Assembly: GCF_003856975.1 (NCBI RefSeq)
Contig: NZ_CP033107.1
Span: forward strand, 1,240,001 to 1,304,000
Reading direction: 5' to 3'
From: Plantibacter sp. PA-3-X8
GTDB taxonomy: Bacteria; Actinomycetota; Actinomycetes; Actinomycetales; Microbacteriaceae
DNA length: 64,000 nucleotides
In this document: piece after piece, positions 14,844 through 23,966 of the stretch
How positions within the stretch are numbered: the first letter of the stretch is position 1
Layout of the letters: each line of letters begins with the position of its first letter
Program-made: the position numbers and the translations under genes
The notes under the pieces: model-generated
What the model was told of the DNA's origin: nothing
The model's input: only the letters and a program-made list of their open reading frames with translations
Databases searched by the model: none

Positions 14844-15842
14844 ATGTTCAAGACAACACGTGTCCGCGCACTCGCGGGCCTCGCCCTGGTCGGCGCTCTC
14901 GCGTTCAGCGCGACCGCCTGCTCGAGCGGTTCCGGAAGCTCCGACGGCGACGCCGGTTCCGACGGCGAACTCACCACCATCGGCTTCGTGGCCGTCGGTC
15001 CCGAAGGCGGATGGCGCACCGCGAACGAGAAGAACATCCAGGACTCGTTCTCGAAGGAGAACGGCTTCGACCTCAAGTACGCACCGGCGACGAACGGCGA
15101 CCAGAACTCGCAGATCACCGCCTTCACCTCGTTCATCGACGAGGGCGTCGACGCCATCCTGCTGTCCGCCACCGAGGCGACCGGCTGGGAGAGCGTCCTG
15201 GAGCGCGCGAAGGAGGCCGAGATCCCCGTGGTCCTGCTGGACCGCGGCATCGAGCCGAACGACACCGAGCTCTACACGAGCCGCATCGCCCCCGACAACG
15301 TCGGCATCAGCGCCTCGGCCGCCGAGTGGGCGAACGGTCAGTTCCCCGACGGCGCCAAGTACGTCGTCCTCGAGGGCCCTCCCGGCCTCTCCGTCGTCAA
15401 CGACCGCAACAAGGGCTGGGACGACACCATCGACCCGAACTTCACCAAGCTCGAGTCGCAGTCGGCCAACTGGTCCACCGAAGAGGCGAAGAGCGTCTTC
15501 GAGACCATCCTCAAGGCGAACAACAACGACGTCCAGCTCGTTTTCGCACAGAACGACGAGATGGGCCTCGGCGCTGCACTCGCCGTCGAGGAGGCCGGCC
15601 TGAAGCCCGGAACCGACGTCAAGATCATCACGATCGACGGCACCAAGGCTGCGCTCGAAGCACTCGCCGCCGGACGCCTGAGCTTCGTCGCCGAGTACAA
15701 CCCGCTGTTCGGTGAGACCGCGATCGACATCGTCAAGAAGGCACTCGCCGGCGACAAGGTCGAATCGGACATCGTGGTGCCGAGCGTCACGTTCGACTCC
15801 CCGGACGCCGCGACGGCAGCACTGCCCGAACGCGCCTACTGA
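14844..15842 (+). CDS. Sugar-binding lipoprotein, YtfQ-like (ABC transporter)
   Basis: 332 residues. The signal peptide ends in the lipobox SATAC with lipid-modified C26, followed by a Ser/Gly linker and a class I periplasmic sugar-binding fold (FVAVGPEGGWRTANEKN, VDAILLSATEATGWE, LDRGIE, FAQNDEMGLGAA, ITIDGTKAALEA). These motifs match YtfQ, which binds galactofuranose and related furanoses. AGAGGAG lies 5 bases before the ATG. It is the first gene of an operon with an ATPase and two permeases; uptake of arabinofuranose or similar is inferred from the GH43 gene downstream. Confidence 0.9.
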   Translation: MFKTTRVRALAGLALVGALAFSATACSSGSGSSDGDAGSDGELTTIGFVAVGPEGGWRTANEKNIQDSFSKENGFDLKYAPATNGDQNSQITAFTSFIDEGVDAILLSATEATGWESVLERAKEAEIPVVLLDRGIEPNDTELYTSRIAPDNVGISASAAEWANGQFPDGAKYVVLEGPPGLSVVNDRNKGWDDTIDPNFTKLESQSANWSTEEAKSVFETILKANNNDVQLVFAQNDEMGLGAALAVEEAGLKPGTDVKIITIDGTKAALEALAAGRLSFVAEYNPLFGETAIDIVKKALAGDKVESDIVVPSVTFDSPDAATAALPERAY

Positions 15843-15959
15843 TCCGACCCGGTCGCCCGGCAGCCACTCCCTCGCTGCCGGGCGACCGCCCACCCGCTTC
15901 CCGGGGACCAGACTCCCCGGCGACGACGCCGGATCGACCGGCAGAACGACCAGGCAGAC

Positions 15960-17486
15960 ATGGCAATCACCGAGCCGATCGTCGAGATGCAGCACATCTC
16001 CATCGAGTTCCCAGGCGTCAAAGCCCTGCAAGACGTGGACTTCCGTCTCTTCCCCGGCGAGGTCCACACGCTCATGGGCGAGAACGGCGCCGGCAAGTCG
16101 ACGCTCATCAAGGCGCTCACCGGTGTGTACAAGATCGACTCCGGTACGATCCTGGTCGCCGGAGGCCCCCGTTCCTTCTCCGGAACGGCGGACGCGCAGA
16201 GCGCCGGCATCTCGACCGTCTATCAAGAAGTGAACCTCTGCGACAACCTCACCGTCGGCGAGAACGTGATGCTCGGCCACGAGGTCCGCGGTCCCTTCGG
16301 CATCAACTGGCGCCGCACCCACGAAGCTGCACACGAAGCGCTCGTCGGGCTCGGCCTCGGGCACATCGACCCCAAGCAGCCGCTCTCGAGCATCTCGCTC
16401 GCGCTGCAACAGCTCGTCGCGATCAGCCGGGCCATGGTCACCAAGTCGAAGGTGCTCATCCTCGACGAGCCGACCTCCAGCCTCGACGCCAACGAGGTGG
16501 AGGGCCTCTTCCAGGTCATGCGCCGACTGCGCGACCAGGGCGTCGCGATCCTCTTCGTCTCCCACTTCCTCGACCAGGTCTACGCGATCAGCGACCGACT
16601 CACGGTGCTCCGCAACGGTGAGTTCGTCGGGGAGTACCGCACCGCCGACCTCAACCGCACCGAGCTCATCTCCAAGATGATCGGCAAGGACTACGGCGCG
16701 CTCGCCGCCCTGGGTTCCAACCGCGGCCGGACCGCCACAGCCGACACCCCGGCGTTCTACAGCGCCAAGGACCTCGGGCGGAAGGGCTCGATCGACCCCG
16801 TCGACATCGAGGTCCACGCCGGCGAGGTCGTCGGTCTCGCCGGGCTCCTCGGGTCGGGCCGCACCGAGCTCGGTCGGCTCATCTACGGCGCTGACCGTCC
16901 GGACTCCGGCACGGTCACGATCGACGGCACGACCGCCGAGGTCCACACGCCCATGGCCGGCCTGTCGAAGCAGATCGCCTTCTCCACGGAGAACCGACGC
17001 GACGAAGGCATCATCGGCGACCTGACCGTGCGGGAGAACCTCATCCTCGCCGTCCAGGCCCGCAGGGGCTGGGCGCGCCCGCTCTCCCGCCGCGAGCAGA
17101 ACGAGCTCTGCGACAAGTACCTGCTCGAACTCAACGTCCGCCCCTCCGACCCGGAACGACCCATCAAGAACCTCTCCGGTGGTAACCAGCAGAAGGTGCT
17201 CCTCGGTCGATGGTTGGCGACGAAGCCGCAGCTCATCGTGCTCGACGAGCCGACCCGCGGCATCGATGTCGGCGCCAAGGCCGAGATCCAGGAGGCGATC
17301 GCCGCGCTCGCCGAGGACGGGATGTCCGTCGTGTTCATCTCCTCCGAGCTCGAGGAGGTCGTGCGGTTGAGCGAGCGGATCGTCGTGCTGAAGGACCACC
17401 GTAAGATCGGCGAGATCGTCAACGGACCCGAAGTCACCGCAGACACCATCGTCGACCTGATCGCCACCGAAGGGAGCGCCACGTGA
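15960..17486 (+). CDS. Sugar ABC transporter ATPase, YtfR-like
   Basis: 508 residues with two ABC modules: Walker A GENGAGKST (about 40-48), VLILDEPTSSLD, then GLLGSGRTE, LSGGNQQKV and VLDEPTRGID. It powers the furanose importer with the neighbouring binding protein and permeases. It starts 117 bp after the binding-protein stop and overlaps the first permease by 4 bp (GTGA). A near-twin is encoded divergently at 12992-14575. Confidence 0.9.
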   Translation: MAITEPIVEMQHISIEFPGVKALQDVDFRLFPGEVHTLMGENGAGKSTLIKALTGVYKIDSGTILVAGGPRSFSGTADAQSAGISTVYQEVNLCDNLTVGENVMLGHEVRGPFGINWRRTHEAAHEALVGLGLGHIDPKQPLSSISLALQQLVAISRAMVTKSKVLILDEPTSSLDANEVEGLFQVMRRLRDQGVAILFVSHFLDQVYAISDRLTVLRNGEFVGEYRTADLNRTELISKMIGKDYGALAALGSNRGRTATADTPAFYSAKDLGRKGSIDPVDIEVHAGEVVGLAGLLGSGRTELGRLIYGADRPDSGTVTIDGTTAEVHTPMAGLSKQIAFSTENRRDEGIIGDLTVRENLILAVQARRGWARPLSRREQNELCDKYLLELNVRPSDPERPIKNLSGGNQQKVLLGRWLATKPQLIVLDEPTRGIDVGAKAEIQEAIAALAEDGMSVVFISSELEEVVRLSERIVVLKDHRKIGEIVNGPEVTADTIVDLIATEGSAT

Positions 17487-18607
17487 GCGCCACCAGTCAG
17501 GGACCGGCCCGTTCCGGTTCCTCCGCACGCGGAGGCCAGGGCTCCGCCCGCGGCGTCGTCAGCACCATCGTCCACCAGCCCTACATCTGGGCGATCGTGA
17601 CGTTGCTGCTCCTCCTCATCATCAACCTCGTCAAGGACCCCGGCTACCTCGGGGTCTCCGTCAACGGCACGACCGGCAACCTGTCGGGCAACCCCATCGA
17701 CATCCTCCGCGCGAGCGCCCCGATCATGATGATCGCGGTCGGGATGACGCTCGTGATCGCCACCCGCGGCATCGACCTCTCGGTCGGTTCCGTCATGGCC
17801 GTCTCCGGCGCCGTGTCGATGGAGTTCATGAGCAACCAGAGCGGTGGCGACGCGGGTTCGGCCATCGTCGCAGCGCTGCTCGCGCTCGCCGTGAGCGCCT
17901 TCCTCGGCACCGTCAACGGAGTGCTCGTCTCGATCGTCGGCCTGCAGCCGTTCATCACCACGCTGATCACGATGCTCGCCGGTCGCGGCCTCGCGAAGGT
18001 CATCACCTCGGGGCAGAACACCTCCGCCACGAACGAGCCCTTCCGCTGGCTCGCCAACGGCACCGTGTTCGGCTTCCCCGTGGTCTTCATCATCGCCGGT
18101 GTCATCGTCGCGATCGTCGCGTTCCTCGTCCGGCGCACCGCGCTCGGCCTGATGATCGAGTCGATCGGCATCAACCCGCGCGCCGCCCGGATGGCGGGTA
18201 TCCGCCCCATCGGCATCCTCATCGCCGTCTACATCGTGAGCGCCGTCCTCGCGGGTGTCGCCGGGATCTTCAGCACCGCCAGCGTCATGACGGTCGAGGT
18301 GGCGAAGACCGGGTTGAACGCGGAGATGGACGCCATCCTCGCGGTCGTCATCGGTGGCACCTCGCTCGCCGGCGGCAAGTTCTCCCTCACCGGCAGCGTG
18401 ATCGGCGCGCTCCTCATCGCGACCCTCGACAAGACGATCGTGTTCCTCTCCATCCCCTCCTCGGCGACGCCGGCGTTCAAGGCCGTCGTGATCGTGATCA
18501 TCTGCCTCCTCCAGTCACAGCGCGTGAGAGCCCTGTTCGCCCGGCGGAAGTCCCGGACGACGCCCACGGCGTCGGTCCCCACGCGAAAGGAAACGGTGTC
18601 AGCATGA
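17483..18607 (+). CDS. Sugar ABC transporter permease, YtfT-like
   Basis: 374 residues, about ten hydrophobic segments, with the RbsC/YtfT signatures LVIATRGIDLSVGS (about 95) and VVIGGTSLAGG (about 285). The GTG start with AGGGAG upstream overlaps the ATPase stop by 4 bp, and the gene overlaps the next permease by 4 bp (ATGA). It forms a heterodimeric membrane channel with the following gene. Confidence 0.9.
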   Translation: MSATSQGPARSGSSARGGQGSARGVVSTIVHQPYIWAIVTLLLLLIINLVKDPGYLGVSVNGTTGNLSGNPIDILRASAPIMMIAVGMTLVIATRGIDLSVGSVMAVSGAVSMEFMSNQSGGDAGSAIVAALLALAVSAFLGTVNGVLVSIVGLQPFITTLITMLAGRGLAKVITSGQNTSATNEPFRWLANGTVFGFPVVFIIAGVIVAIVAFLVRRTALGLMIESIGINPRAARMAGIRPIGILIAVYIVSAVLAGVAGIFSTASVMTVEVAKTGLNAEMDAILAVVIGGTSLAGGKFSLTGSVIGALLIATLDKTIVFLSIPSSATPAFKAVVIVIICLLQSQRVRALFARRKSRTTPTASVPTRKETVSA

Positions 18608-19647
18608 GCACCCTCACCGACCGACCGGCACCCGACGCTCCGGTGCTCCCGCGGCGCTCGCTGCTGTCCCGGCTGACGCCCAACCTCGAGACCCTGCCCA
18701 CCCTGGCGGCCGTCGTCATCTTCATCGGCATGGTCGTCTACGGCGAGATCGCCTACGGACGGATCGTCCAGGCCAGCACGATCTCGAACCTGCTCATCAA
18801 CAACGCCTACCTGATCATCCTCGCCGTCGGACTCACCTTCGTGATCCTCACGGGCGGCGTGGACCTCTCCGTCGGTGCGATCATCGCCATCAGCAGTCTG
18901 ATCGGGGTGATGCTCGCGAACTCGGGCTGGAACCCGATCGCGGTCATGGTGATCATGATCCTGATCGGCTCCGCGTTCGGCGTGTTCTCGGGCGTGCTCG
19001 TGCAGTACTTCAACGTGCAACCGTTCATCGCCACCCTCGCGATGATGTTCCTCGGGCGCGGTCTCGCGTCGATGCTCAGCACCACCCCGGAGCGTCTCGC
19101 CGACGACTCGCCGATCCGTTCGCTGTCCACCGAGTGGAAGGTGATCGACGGCCCGAAGATCAACGACCTCATCACCACCCCGAACGTCCTGATCGCCCTG
19201 CTCGTCGTCGCCGCGGCGTTCGTGGTGCTCCACAAGACCCGCCTCGGCCGGACCGTCTACGCGATCGGCGGCTCGGAGCAGTCGGCGCTCCTCATGGGGC
19301 TGCCCGTCGTCCGCACGAAGCTCATGGTCTACGTGATCAGCGGCACGCTGGCCGGTCTCGCGGCCGTCGTCTACACCTCGAAGCTCGGCATCGCCCAGAA
19401 CATCACGGGCGTCGGCTGGGAGCTCGACGCCATCGCCGCGGTCATCATCGGCGGCACGCTGCTGACCGGAGGCGCCGGCTTCGTCCTCGGCTCCGTCGTC
19501 GGCGCGCTCGTCCTCGGCCTCATGAACGTGCTCATCACCCGCGACGGCAGCATCCCGCCGGAGGCGACGACCATCATCACCGGCGGCATCCTGCTCGTCT
19601 TCGTCCTCCTCCAGCGACTCGTGGTCTCGCGCAAACGCAAGACCTGA
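18604..19647 (+). CDS. Sugar ABC transporter permease, YjfF-like
   Basis: 347 residues, about nine hydrophobic segments, with TFVILTGGVDLSVGA (about 78) and VIIGGTLLTGGAG (about 280), the BPD-type inner-membrane motifs of the RbsC/YjfF family. It overlaps the preceding permease by 4 bp. After the stop come 74 bp with no evident terminator before the GH43 gene, so readthrough is likely. Confidence 0.9.
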   Translation: MSTLTDRPAPDAPVLPRRSLLSRLTPNLETLPTLAAVVIFIGMVVYGEIAYGRIVQASTISNLLINNAYLIILAVGLTFVILTGGVDLSVGAIIAISSLIGVMLANSGWNPIAVMVIMILIGSAFGVFSGVLVQYFNVQPFIATLAMMFLGRGLASMLSTTPERLADDSPIRSLSTEWKVIDGPKINDLITTPNVLIALLVVAAAFVVLHKTRLGRTVYAIGGSEQSALLMGLPVVRTKLMVYVISGTLAGLAAVVYTSKLGIAQNITGVGWELDAIAAVIIGGTLLTGGAGFVLGSVVGALVLGLMNVLITRDGSIPPEATTIITGGILLVFVLLQRLVVSRKRKT

Positions 19648-19721
19648 CGCCCGCCCTCCCCCGCAGCAGCACCCGTTCCACCCCGCTCGACAACGACGCC
19701 GAACCAGGAGAACCAACCCCC

Positions 19722-22700
19722 ATGAGACAACTGCGCCTCAAAACGGTCGTCGCGACCTCCATCGCGGCCCTGATCCTGCCGCTCGTCGGTGCCTCCGGCG
19801 CCGCCGCAGCGGTGTCGCCGGGGACCGCCCCGGCAGCGACATCCCAGTCCGGCTTCCGAGCCGCCCCCACGGCGCAGGAGGATCTGGACGCCGCCGCGGC
19901 GGCGCTCTCGATCGCGAACGTCGACGACGTGCGCGGCAATCTGACCCTGCCGGGAGCCCCCGAGGGGATCGACATCGCCTGGGCGTCGTCGGACACCACC
20001 GTGATCACCACCGACGGTGTCGTGACGCGGCCCGCCACGGACACCACCGTCACCCTGACCGCCACGCTGAGCCAGGGCGAGGCGACCGCGACGCGCGAGT
20101 TCACGGCGACCGTCCGCGCCGCGATCGCGGCCCCCGATTACGAGGGCTATGCGTTCGCCTACTTCACCGGCAACTCGCTCGCCGGCGAGAACATCTACTT
20201 CGCCGCCAGTGAGGGCAACAACGCGCTCGACTGGAACGAACTCAACGCCGGACGCCCGGTCCTCACCTCGGACGAGGGGACGAAGGGGCTGCGCGACCCG
20301 TTCCTCATCCGCTCTCCCGAGGGCGACACCTTCTACCTCATCGCCACCGACCTCTCGATCGGCAGTGGCACGTCCTGGGGTGACTCGGTCCGGAAGGGCA
20401 GCCACTACCTCGAGGTGTGGGAGTCCCACGACCTCGTGACCTGGTCCGACCAGCGGCACATCGATGTCGCACCGGAGAACGCCGGCAACACCTGGGCGCC
20501 TGAGGCGTACTACGACGACACCATCGGCGCGTACGTGGTCTTCTGGGCTTCGTCGCTCTACGGCGCCGACGACCCGGACCACACCGGGAACAGCTACCAC
20601 CGCATGATGTACGCGACCACCCGCGACTTCACGACGTTCAGCGAGCCGCAGGTCTGGCAGGACCAGGGTGTCTCGCGGATCGACTCCACGGTGATCAAGT
20701 CGAGCGACACCTACTACCGCTTCACGAAGGACGAGGGTGCCGGCGGCACCGGTTGCGCCGACATCATCCAGGAGTCCTCGACGGACCTGCGGGCCACGCT
20801 CGAGTCCTGGACAGTGCTCGACAGCTGCATCGGCCGCGACGCCGGTACCAGCGCGGTCGAGGGACCGACGGCGTTCGCCGCCAACCCCGGCGACGTCAAC
20901 GGTGACAAGTTCTACCTCTTCGTCGACGAGTACGGCGGACGCGGCTACATCCCGCTCGAGACCGAGGACATCGCGAACCCGGACTGGCAGGTCGCGAAGG
21001 ACTACGACCTGCCCGCGAGCCCGCGCCACGGTACCGTGCTCCCGGTCACGGCCGCAGAGCTGCAGCTGCTCGAGGACAGCCTCGGCGGAGCACCCGAGCC
21101 GGTGCCCGCGAACGAGGACGGCGAGATCGTCCGGTACGACTTCGCCGGCTCCGCGGGCTCGACGCTCAACGACGTGTCCGGCAACGGCCTCGACGCGGCG
21201 GTCGAAGGCGGCGCGAGCTTCTCCGACGGTGCGCTGCAGCTGGACGGCGGCGACGACTACGTCAAGCTGCCGGACAACCTGCTCGCCGGTGTGAAGGACG
21301 TCACGGTGGAGGCGGAGGTCTGGATCGACCCGACACAGGCCAACCCGTACTTCATCTACGGGCTCGGCAACACCACGGGTGGCGCCGGCGACGGCTACCT
21401 GTTCAGCACCGGCAACGCGTACCGGACGAGCCTCGCGACCGGCAACTGGAGCACGGAGCAGACGGTGTCGCAGGGCAAGGACCTGACGCGCGGTCGCTGG
21501 GCGAAGCTGACGTACACGGTGCAGGGCACGACGGCCACGATCTACCTCGACGGCATCGCCGTCGGCACCGGAACCGTGACGTCGGATCCGGGCGACATCG
21601 GCGGCGGGTGGACGAGCGCCAATTACCTGGGCCGCTCGAACTACGACGCCGACAACCGCCTGAAGGGCGCGTTCCGTGAATTCGCGATCTACAACCGCGC
21701 GCTCTCGGCGGACGAGGTGCTCGCCGGCTCCGGGAACACCGCGGCGCTGACCGACATCGGCCTCGAGGAGGACGTGCTCAAGACCGCTCCGATCGTGGAC
21801 AACGACCGCCACGAGGTCGTCTTCCCGGTACAGCCCGGGACGGACCGCACCGCCTTGAGCCCGACCTTCACGACCGCGGCCGGTGTCACGGCGAGCCCCG
21901 CCTCGGGGACCGCCGTCGACCTCAGCAGCCCGGTGACCGTGACGTTGACGCCGACCTCGGGTGAGGCCGTGACGTGGACGATGCGGGCCGTCGAGATGAA
22001 GAGCCCGGTCATCCCCGGTCTCTACGCCGACCCGAACGTCTTCGTCTGGGGCGACACCTACTACATCTATGCGACCACCGACGGCTTCGCCGGTTGGGGT
22101 GGCAAGGAGTTCTTCGTCTGGTCGTCGAAGGACCTCGTCGACTGGGAGCGCTCGGCGGAGCCGATCCTCACGCTCGACGGCGCGAACGGGAACGTGCCGT
22201 GGGCGACCGGCAACGCCTGGGCACCGACGATCGGGGAGAAGGACGGGAAGTTCTTCTTCTACTTCAGCGGACACAACCCCTCGGTCGACCGGAAGACCAT
22301 CGGTGTCGCCGTCGCGGACAGCCCGGCCGGTCCGTTCACGGCTCAGCCGAACGCGATGATCCTCAACGACGAAGCGGTGACCTCGGGACAGGCGATCGAC
22401 CCGGCCACGTTCACCGACCCGGTGACGGGGAAGAGCTACCTGTTCTGGGGCAACGGCTCGCCGGTGTACGCCGAGCTGTCGGACGACATGCTGTCGATCA
22501 AGGCCGACACGCTCAAGCGCATCGACGGCCTGACCGACTTCCGCGAGGGTGCCTTCGTCAACTACCGGGACGGGATCTACCACTTGACGTACTCGATCGA
22601 CGACACCGGTTCGGAGAACTACCGGGTCGGGTACGCGACGGCGACGAGTGTGGACGGCCCGTGGACGTACCGCGGTGTGATCCTGCAGAAGCAGCCCGAA

Positions 22701-23333
22701 CTCGGCATCCTCGCCACCGGTCACAGCTCGATCCTGAACGTGCCGGGCACCGACGACTGGTACATCGTCTACCACCGGTTCGCCATCCCGGGTGGTGACG
22801 GCCAGCACCGCGAGACGACGATCGACCGGCTGACGTTCGACCCGGAGACGGGCCTCATGAACCCGGTCGTCCCGACCCTCGAGAGCGTCGGCCCGCAGCG
22901 GATCGCGGTGCCCGGTGCCGAGGGCACGCTGACGATCGACCAGCCGTCGGTGCGGGTGGGTGAGTCGATCTCGGTGTCCGGGTCCGGCTTCGCCGCGGGG
23001 GAGCAGGTTCGGTTCACGCTGTTCTCCACCCCGACCGACCTCGGGACCGTCGTCGCGGACGCTTCGGGTGCGTTCGTTGCGACGCTCACCGTGCCCGCTA
23101 CGGTGGTGCCGGGTGCACACACCTTGCAGGCGCTGGGTGCGGACTCCGGCATCACGGCCGAGGCGGCGCTGACCGTCCTGGCTGCGGATGCCGCGGCTCC
23201 CGGCGCTGCGGGCTCCGGTCCTGGTGCGCTGTCGACCACCGGTGTCTCGGTCGTCGGATTCCTGGGTCTGGCCGGGCTGTTCCTCGCAGCCGGCGCGTGG
23301 CTGGTCGTCCGTCGCCGACGCGTCGCCGCCTAG
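19722..23333 (+). CDS. Secreted, wall-anchored double GH43 glycoside hydrolase with LamG-like domain
   Basis: 1203 residues. Signal peptide (1 to about 30), an atrophied Ig-like domain (about 45-130), a first GH43-type five-blade propeller (about 138-455; LRDPFLIR at 188, WAPEAY, VEGPTAF at 381), a LamG/concanavalin-like domain (about 467-665), a small Ig-like spacer, and a second GH43 propeller (about 763-1060). The second has its catalytic set visible: Asp in YADPNV (767), Asp in QAIDPATF (889) and Glu in FREGAF (940). An Ig-like repeat follows, then an LSTTG sorting signal (about 1170), a membrane segment and RRRR. It probably releases arabinose from arabinan or arabinoxylan for the importer encoded just upstream. 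Confidence 0.88.
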   Translation: MRQLRLKTVVATSIAALILPLVGASGAAAAVSPGTAPAATSQSGFRAAPTAQEDLDAAAAALSIANVDDVRGNLTLPGAPEGIDIAWASSDTTVITTDGVVTRPATDTTVTLTATLSQGEATATREFTATVRAAIAAPDYEGYAFAYFTGNSLAGENIYFAASEGNNALDWNELNAGRPVLTSDEGTKGLRDPFLIRSPEGDTFYLIATDLSIGSGTSWGDSVRKGSHYLEVWESHDLVTWSDQRHIDVAPENAGNTWAPEAYYDDTIGAYVVFWASSLYGADDPDHTGNSYHRMMYATTRDFTTFSEPQVWQDQGVSRIDSTVIKSSDTYYRFTKDEGAGGTGCADIIQESSTDLRATLESWTVLDSCIGRDAGTSAVEGPTAFAANPGDVNGDKFYLFVDEYGGRGYIPLETEDIANPDWQVAKDYDLPASPRHGTVLPVTAAELQLLEDSLGGAPEPVPANEDGEIVRYDFAGSAGSTLNDVSGNGLDAAVEGGASFSDGALQLDGGDDYVKLPDNLLAGVKDVTVEAEVWIDPTQANPYFIYGLGNTTGGAGDGYLFSTGNAYRTSLATGNWSTEQTVSQGKDLTRGRWAKLTYTVQGTTATIYLDGIAVGTGTVTSDPGDIGGGWTSANYLGRSNYDADNRLKGAFREFAIYNRALSADEVLAGSGNTAALTDIGLEEDVLKTAPIVDNDRHEVVFPVQPGTDRTALSPTFTTAAGVTASPASGTAVDLSSPVTVTLTPTSGEAVTWTMRAVEMKSPVIPGLYADPNVFVWGDTYYIYATTDGFAGWGGKEFFVWSSKDLVDWERSAEPILTLDGANGNVPWATGNAWAPTIGEKDGKFFFYFSGHNPSVDRKTIGVAVADSPAGPFTAQPNAMILNDEAVTSGQAIDPATFTDPVTGKSYLFWGNGSPVYAELSDDMLSIKADTLKRIDGLTDFREGAFVNYRDGIYHLTYSIDDTGSENYRVGYATATSVDGPWTYRGVILQKQPELGILATGHSSILNVPGTDDWYIVYHRFAIPGGDGQHRETTIDRLTFDPETGLMNPVVPTLESVGPQRIAVPGAEGTLTIDQPSVRVGESISVSGSGFAAGEQVRFTLFSTPTDLGTVVADASGAFVATLTVPATVVPGAHTLQALGADSGITAEAALTVLAADAAAPGAAGSGPGALSTTGVSVVGFLGLAGLFLAAGAWLVVRRRRVAA

Positions 23334-23352
23334 CCCGCGCCGACACGGCATC

Positions 23353-23392
23353 GATCCCGTCCGGGGTGACCATCGTCACCTCGGGCGGGATC
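23353..23392. terminator. Hairpin between the GH43 gene and the convergent merR gene
   Basis: Arms 23353-23370 and 23375-23392 (18 bp, two mismatches that can pair as G-U) around the loop CATC, 20 bp after the GH43 stop and just before the merR stop. It is placed to end transcripts from both sides. Confidence 0.75.
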
Positions 23393-23400
23393 GTTGCTGA

Positions 23401-23775
23401 TCAGCGGCGGGCTTCGAGGAGTGACACGAACTCGTCCGCCATCGCGAGCTGCTGTTGTAGCTTGGCGCGGCGCTCGGCCGCGTCGGTGATGAAGCCGTCG
23501 AGGATCGCGCGGGTGTCGTCGTCGGGTGCCGTGTCCATGGCGTCGATCACCCGGAGGAGCTCGGCCATCTCCTCAAGCGAGAAGCCGAGCGGTTTCATGC
23601 GCCGGATGAGGATGAGGCGGTCGTAGTCGTCCTGCGTGTACAAGCGGAATCCGCCCTCGGTGCGCGCGGAGGCCGAGACTAGACCGACGTCGTCGTAGTG
23701 CCGCAGCGTGCGGAGCGAGAGTCCGGTGCGCTCGGCGAGTTCGCCGATGTGCATGGTGGTCGGTTCGCTCGTCAC
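23401..23775 (-). CDS. MerR family regulator, adjacent to sulP
   Basis: 124 residues: an N-terminal MerR winged helix (MHIGELAERTGLSLRTLRHYDDVGLV, then GGFRLYTQDD), a helix and a coiled-coil dimerisation segment. There is no cysteine, so metal sensing is unlikely. The GTG at 23775 has GAGG 5 bases upstream; ATG 23754 is the alternative. It is divergent from the SulP gene, with a dyad at 23796-23811 suited to MerR control. Confidence 0.85.
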   Translation of the reverse strand: MTSEPTTMHIGELAERTGLSLRTLRHYDDVGLVSASARTEGGFRLYTQDDYDRLILIRRMKPLGFSLEEMAELLRVIDAMDTAPDDDTRAILDGFITDAAERRAKLQQQLAMADEFVSLLEARR

Positions 23776-23795
23776 GGTCGCCTCACTTCAAATCA

Positions 23796-23811
23796 ACCCT
23801 TACGTTAGGGT
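23796..23811. promoter_or_regulatory. MerR-type operator dyad in the merR/sulP intergenic region
   Basis: ACCCTTAC-GTTAGGGT, 8-bp arms with one mismatch, lies 20 bp upstream of the merR start. A TAGAGTTAT stretch follows toward sulP. Dyads of this size between divergent genes are typical MerR sites; promoter hexamers are not clear. Confidence 0.55.
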
Positions 23812-23966
23812 AGAGTTATCGATGGCGGCCGATCGGGCCGCATCTCCCCACCATTCTCCCGCGCGTGACGTCCCCGCGCGGTCGGTGGCGTGCGCACCGC
23901 AGCGCCGGACCCAGACATTCCCATCCGGTCCTCGCGCTGAGGACCCCGACTCCGACAGGAGCACTC

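Noticed and set aside
14829..17528. An 899-codon open frame antisense to the binding protein and ATPase
   Set aside because: Low-complexity acidic/arginine translation with no domains; the plus-strand genes have all expected motifs and ribosome sites.
19371..23351. A 1326-codon open frame on the minus strand opposite the GH43 gene
   Set aside because: The plus-strand frame encodes recognisable GH43, LamG and Ig domains with a signal peptide. The antisense frame is open because of high GC codon bias and its translation is Arg/Val/Asp-rich without motifs.
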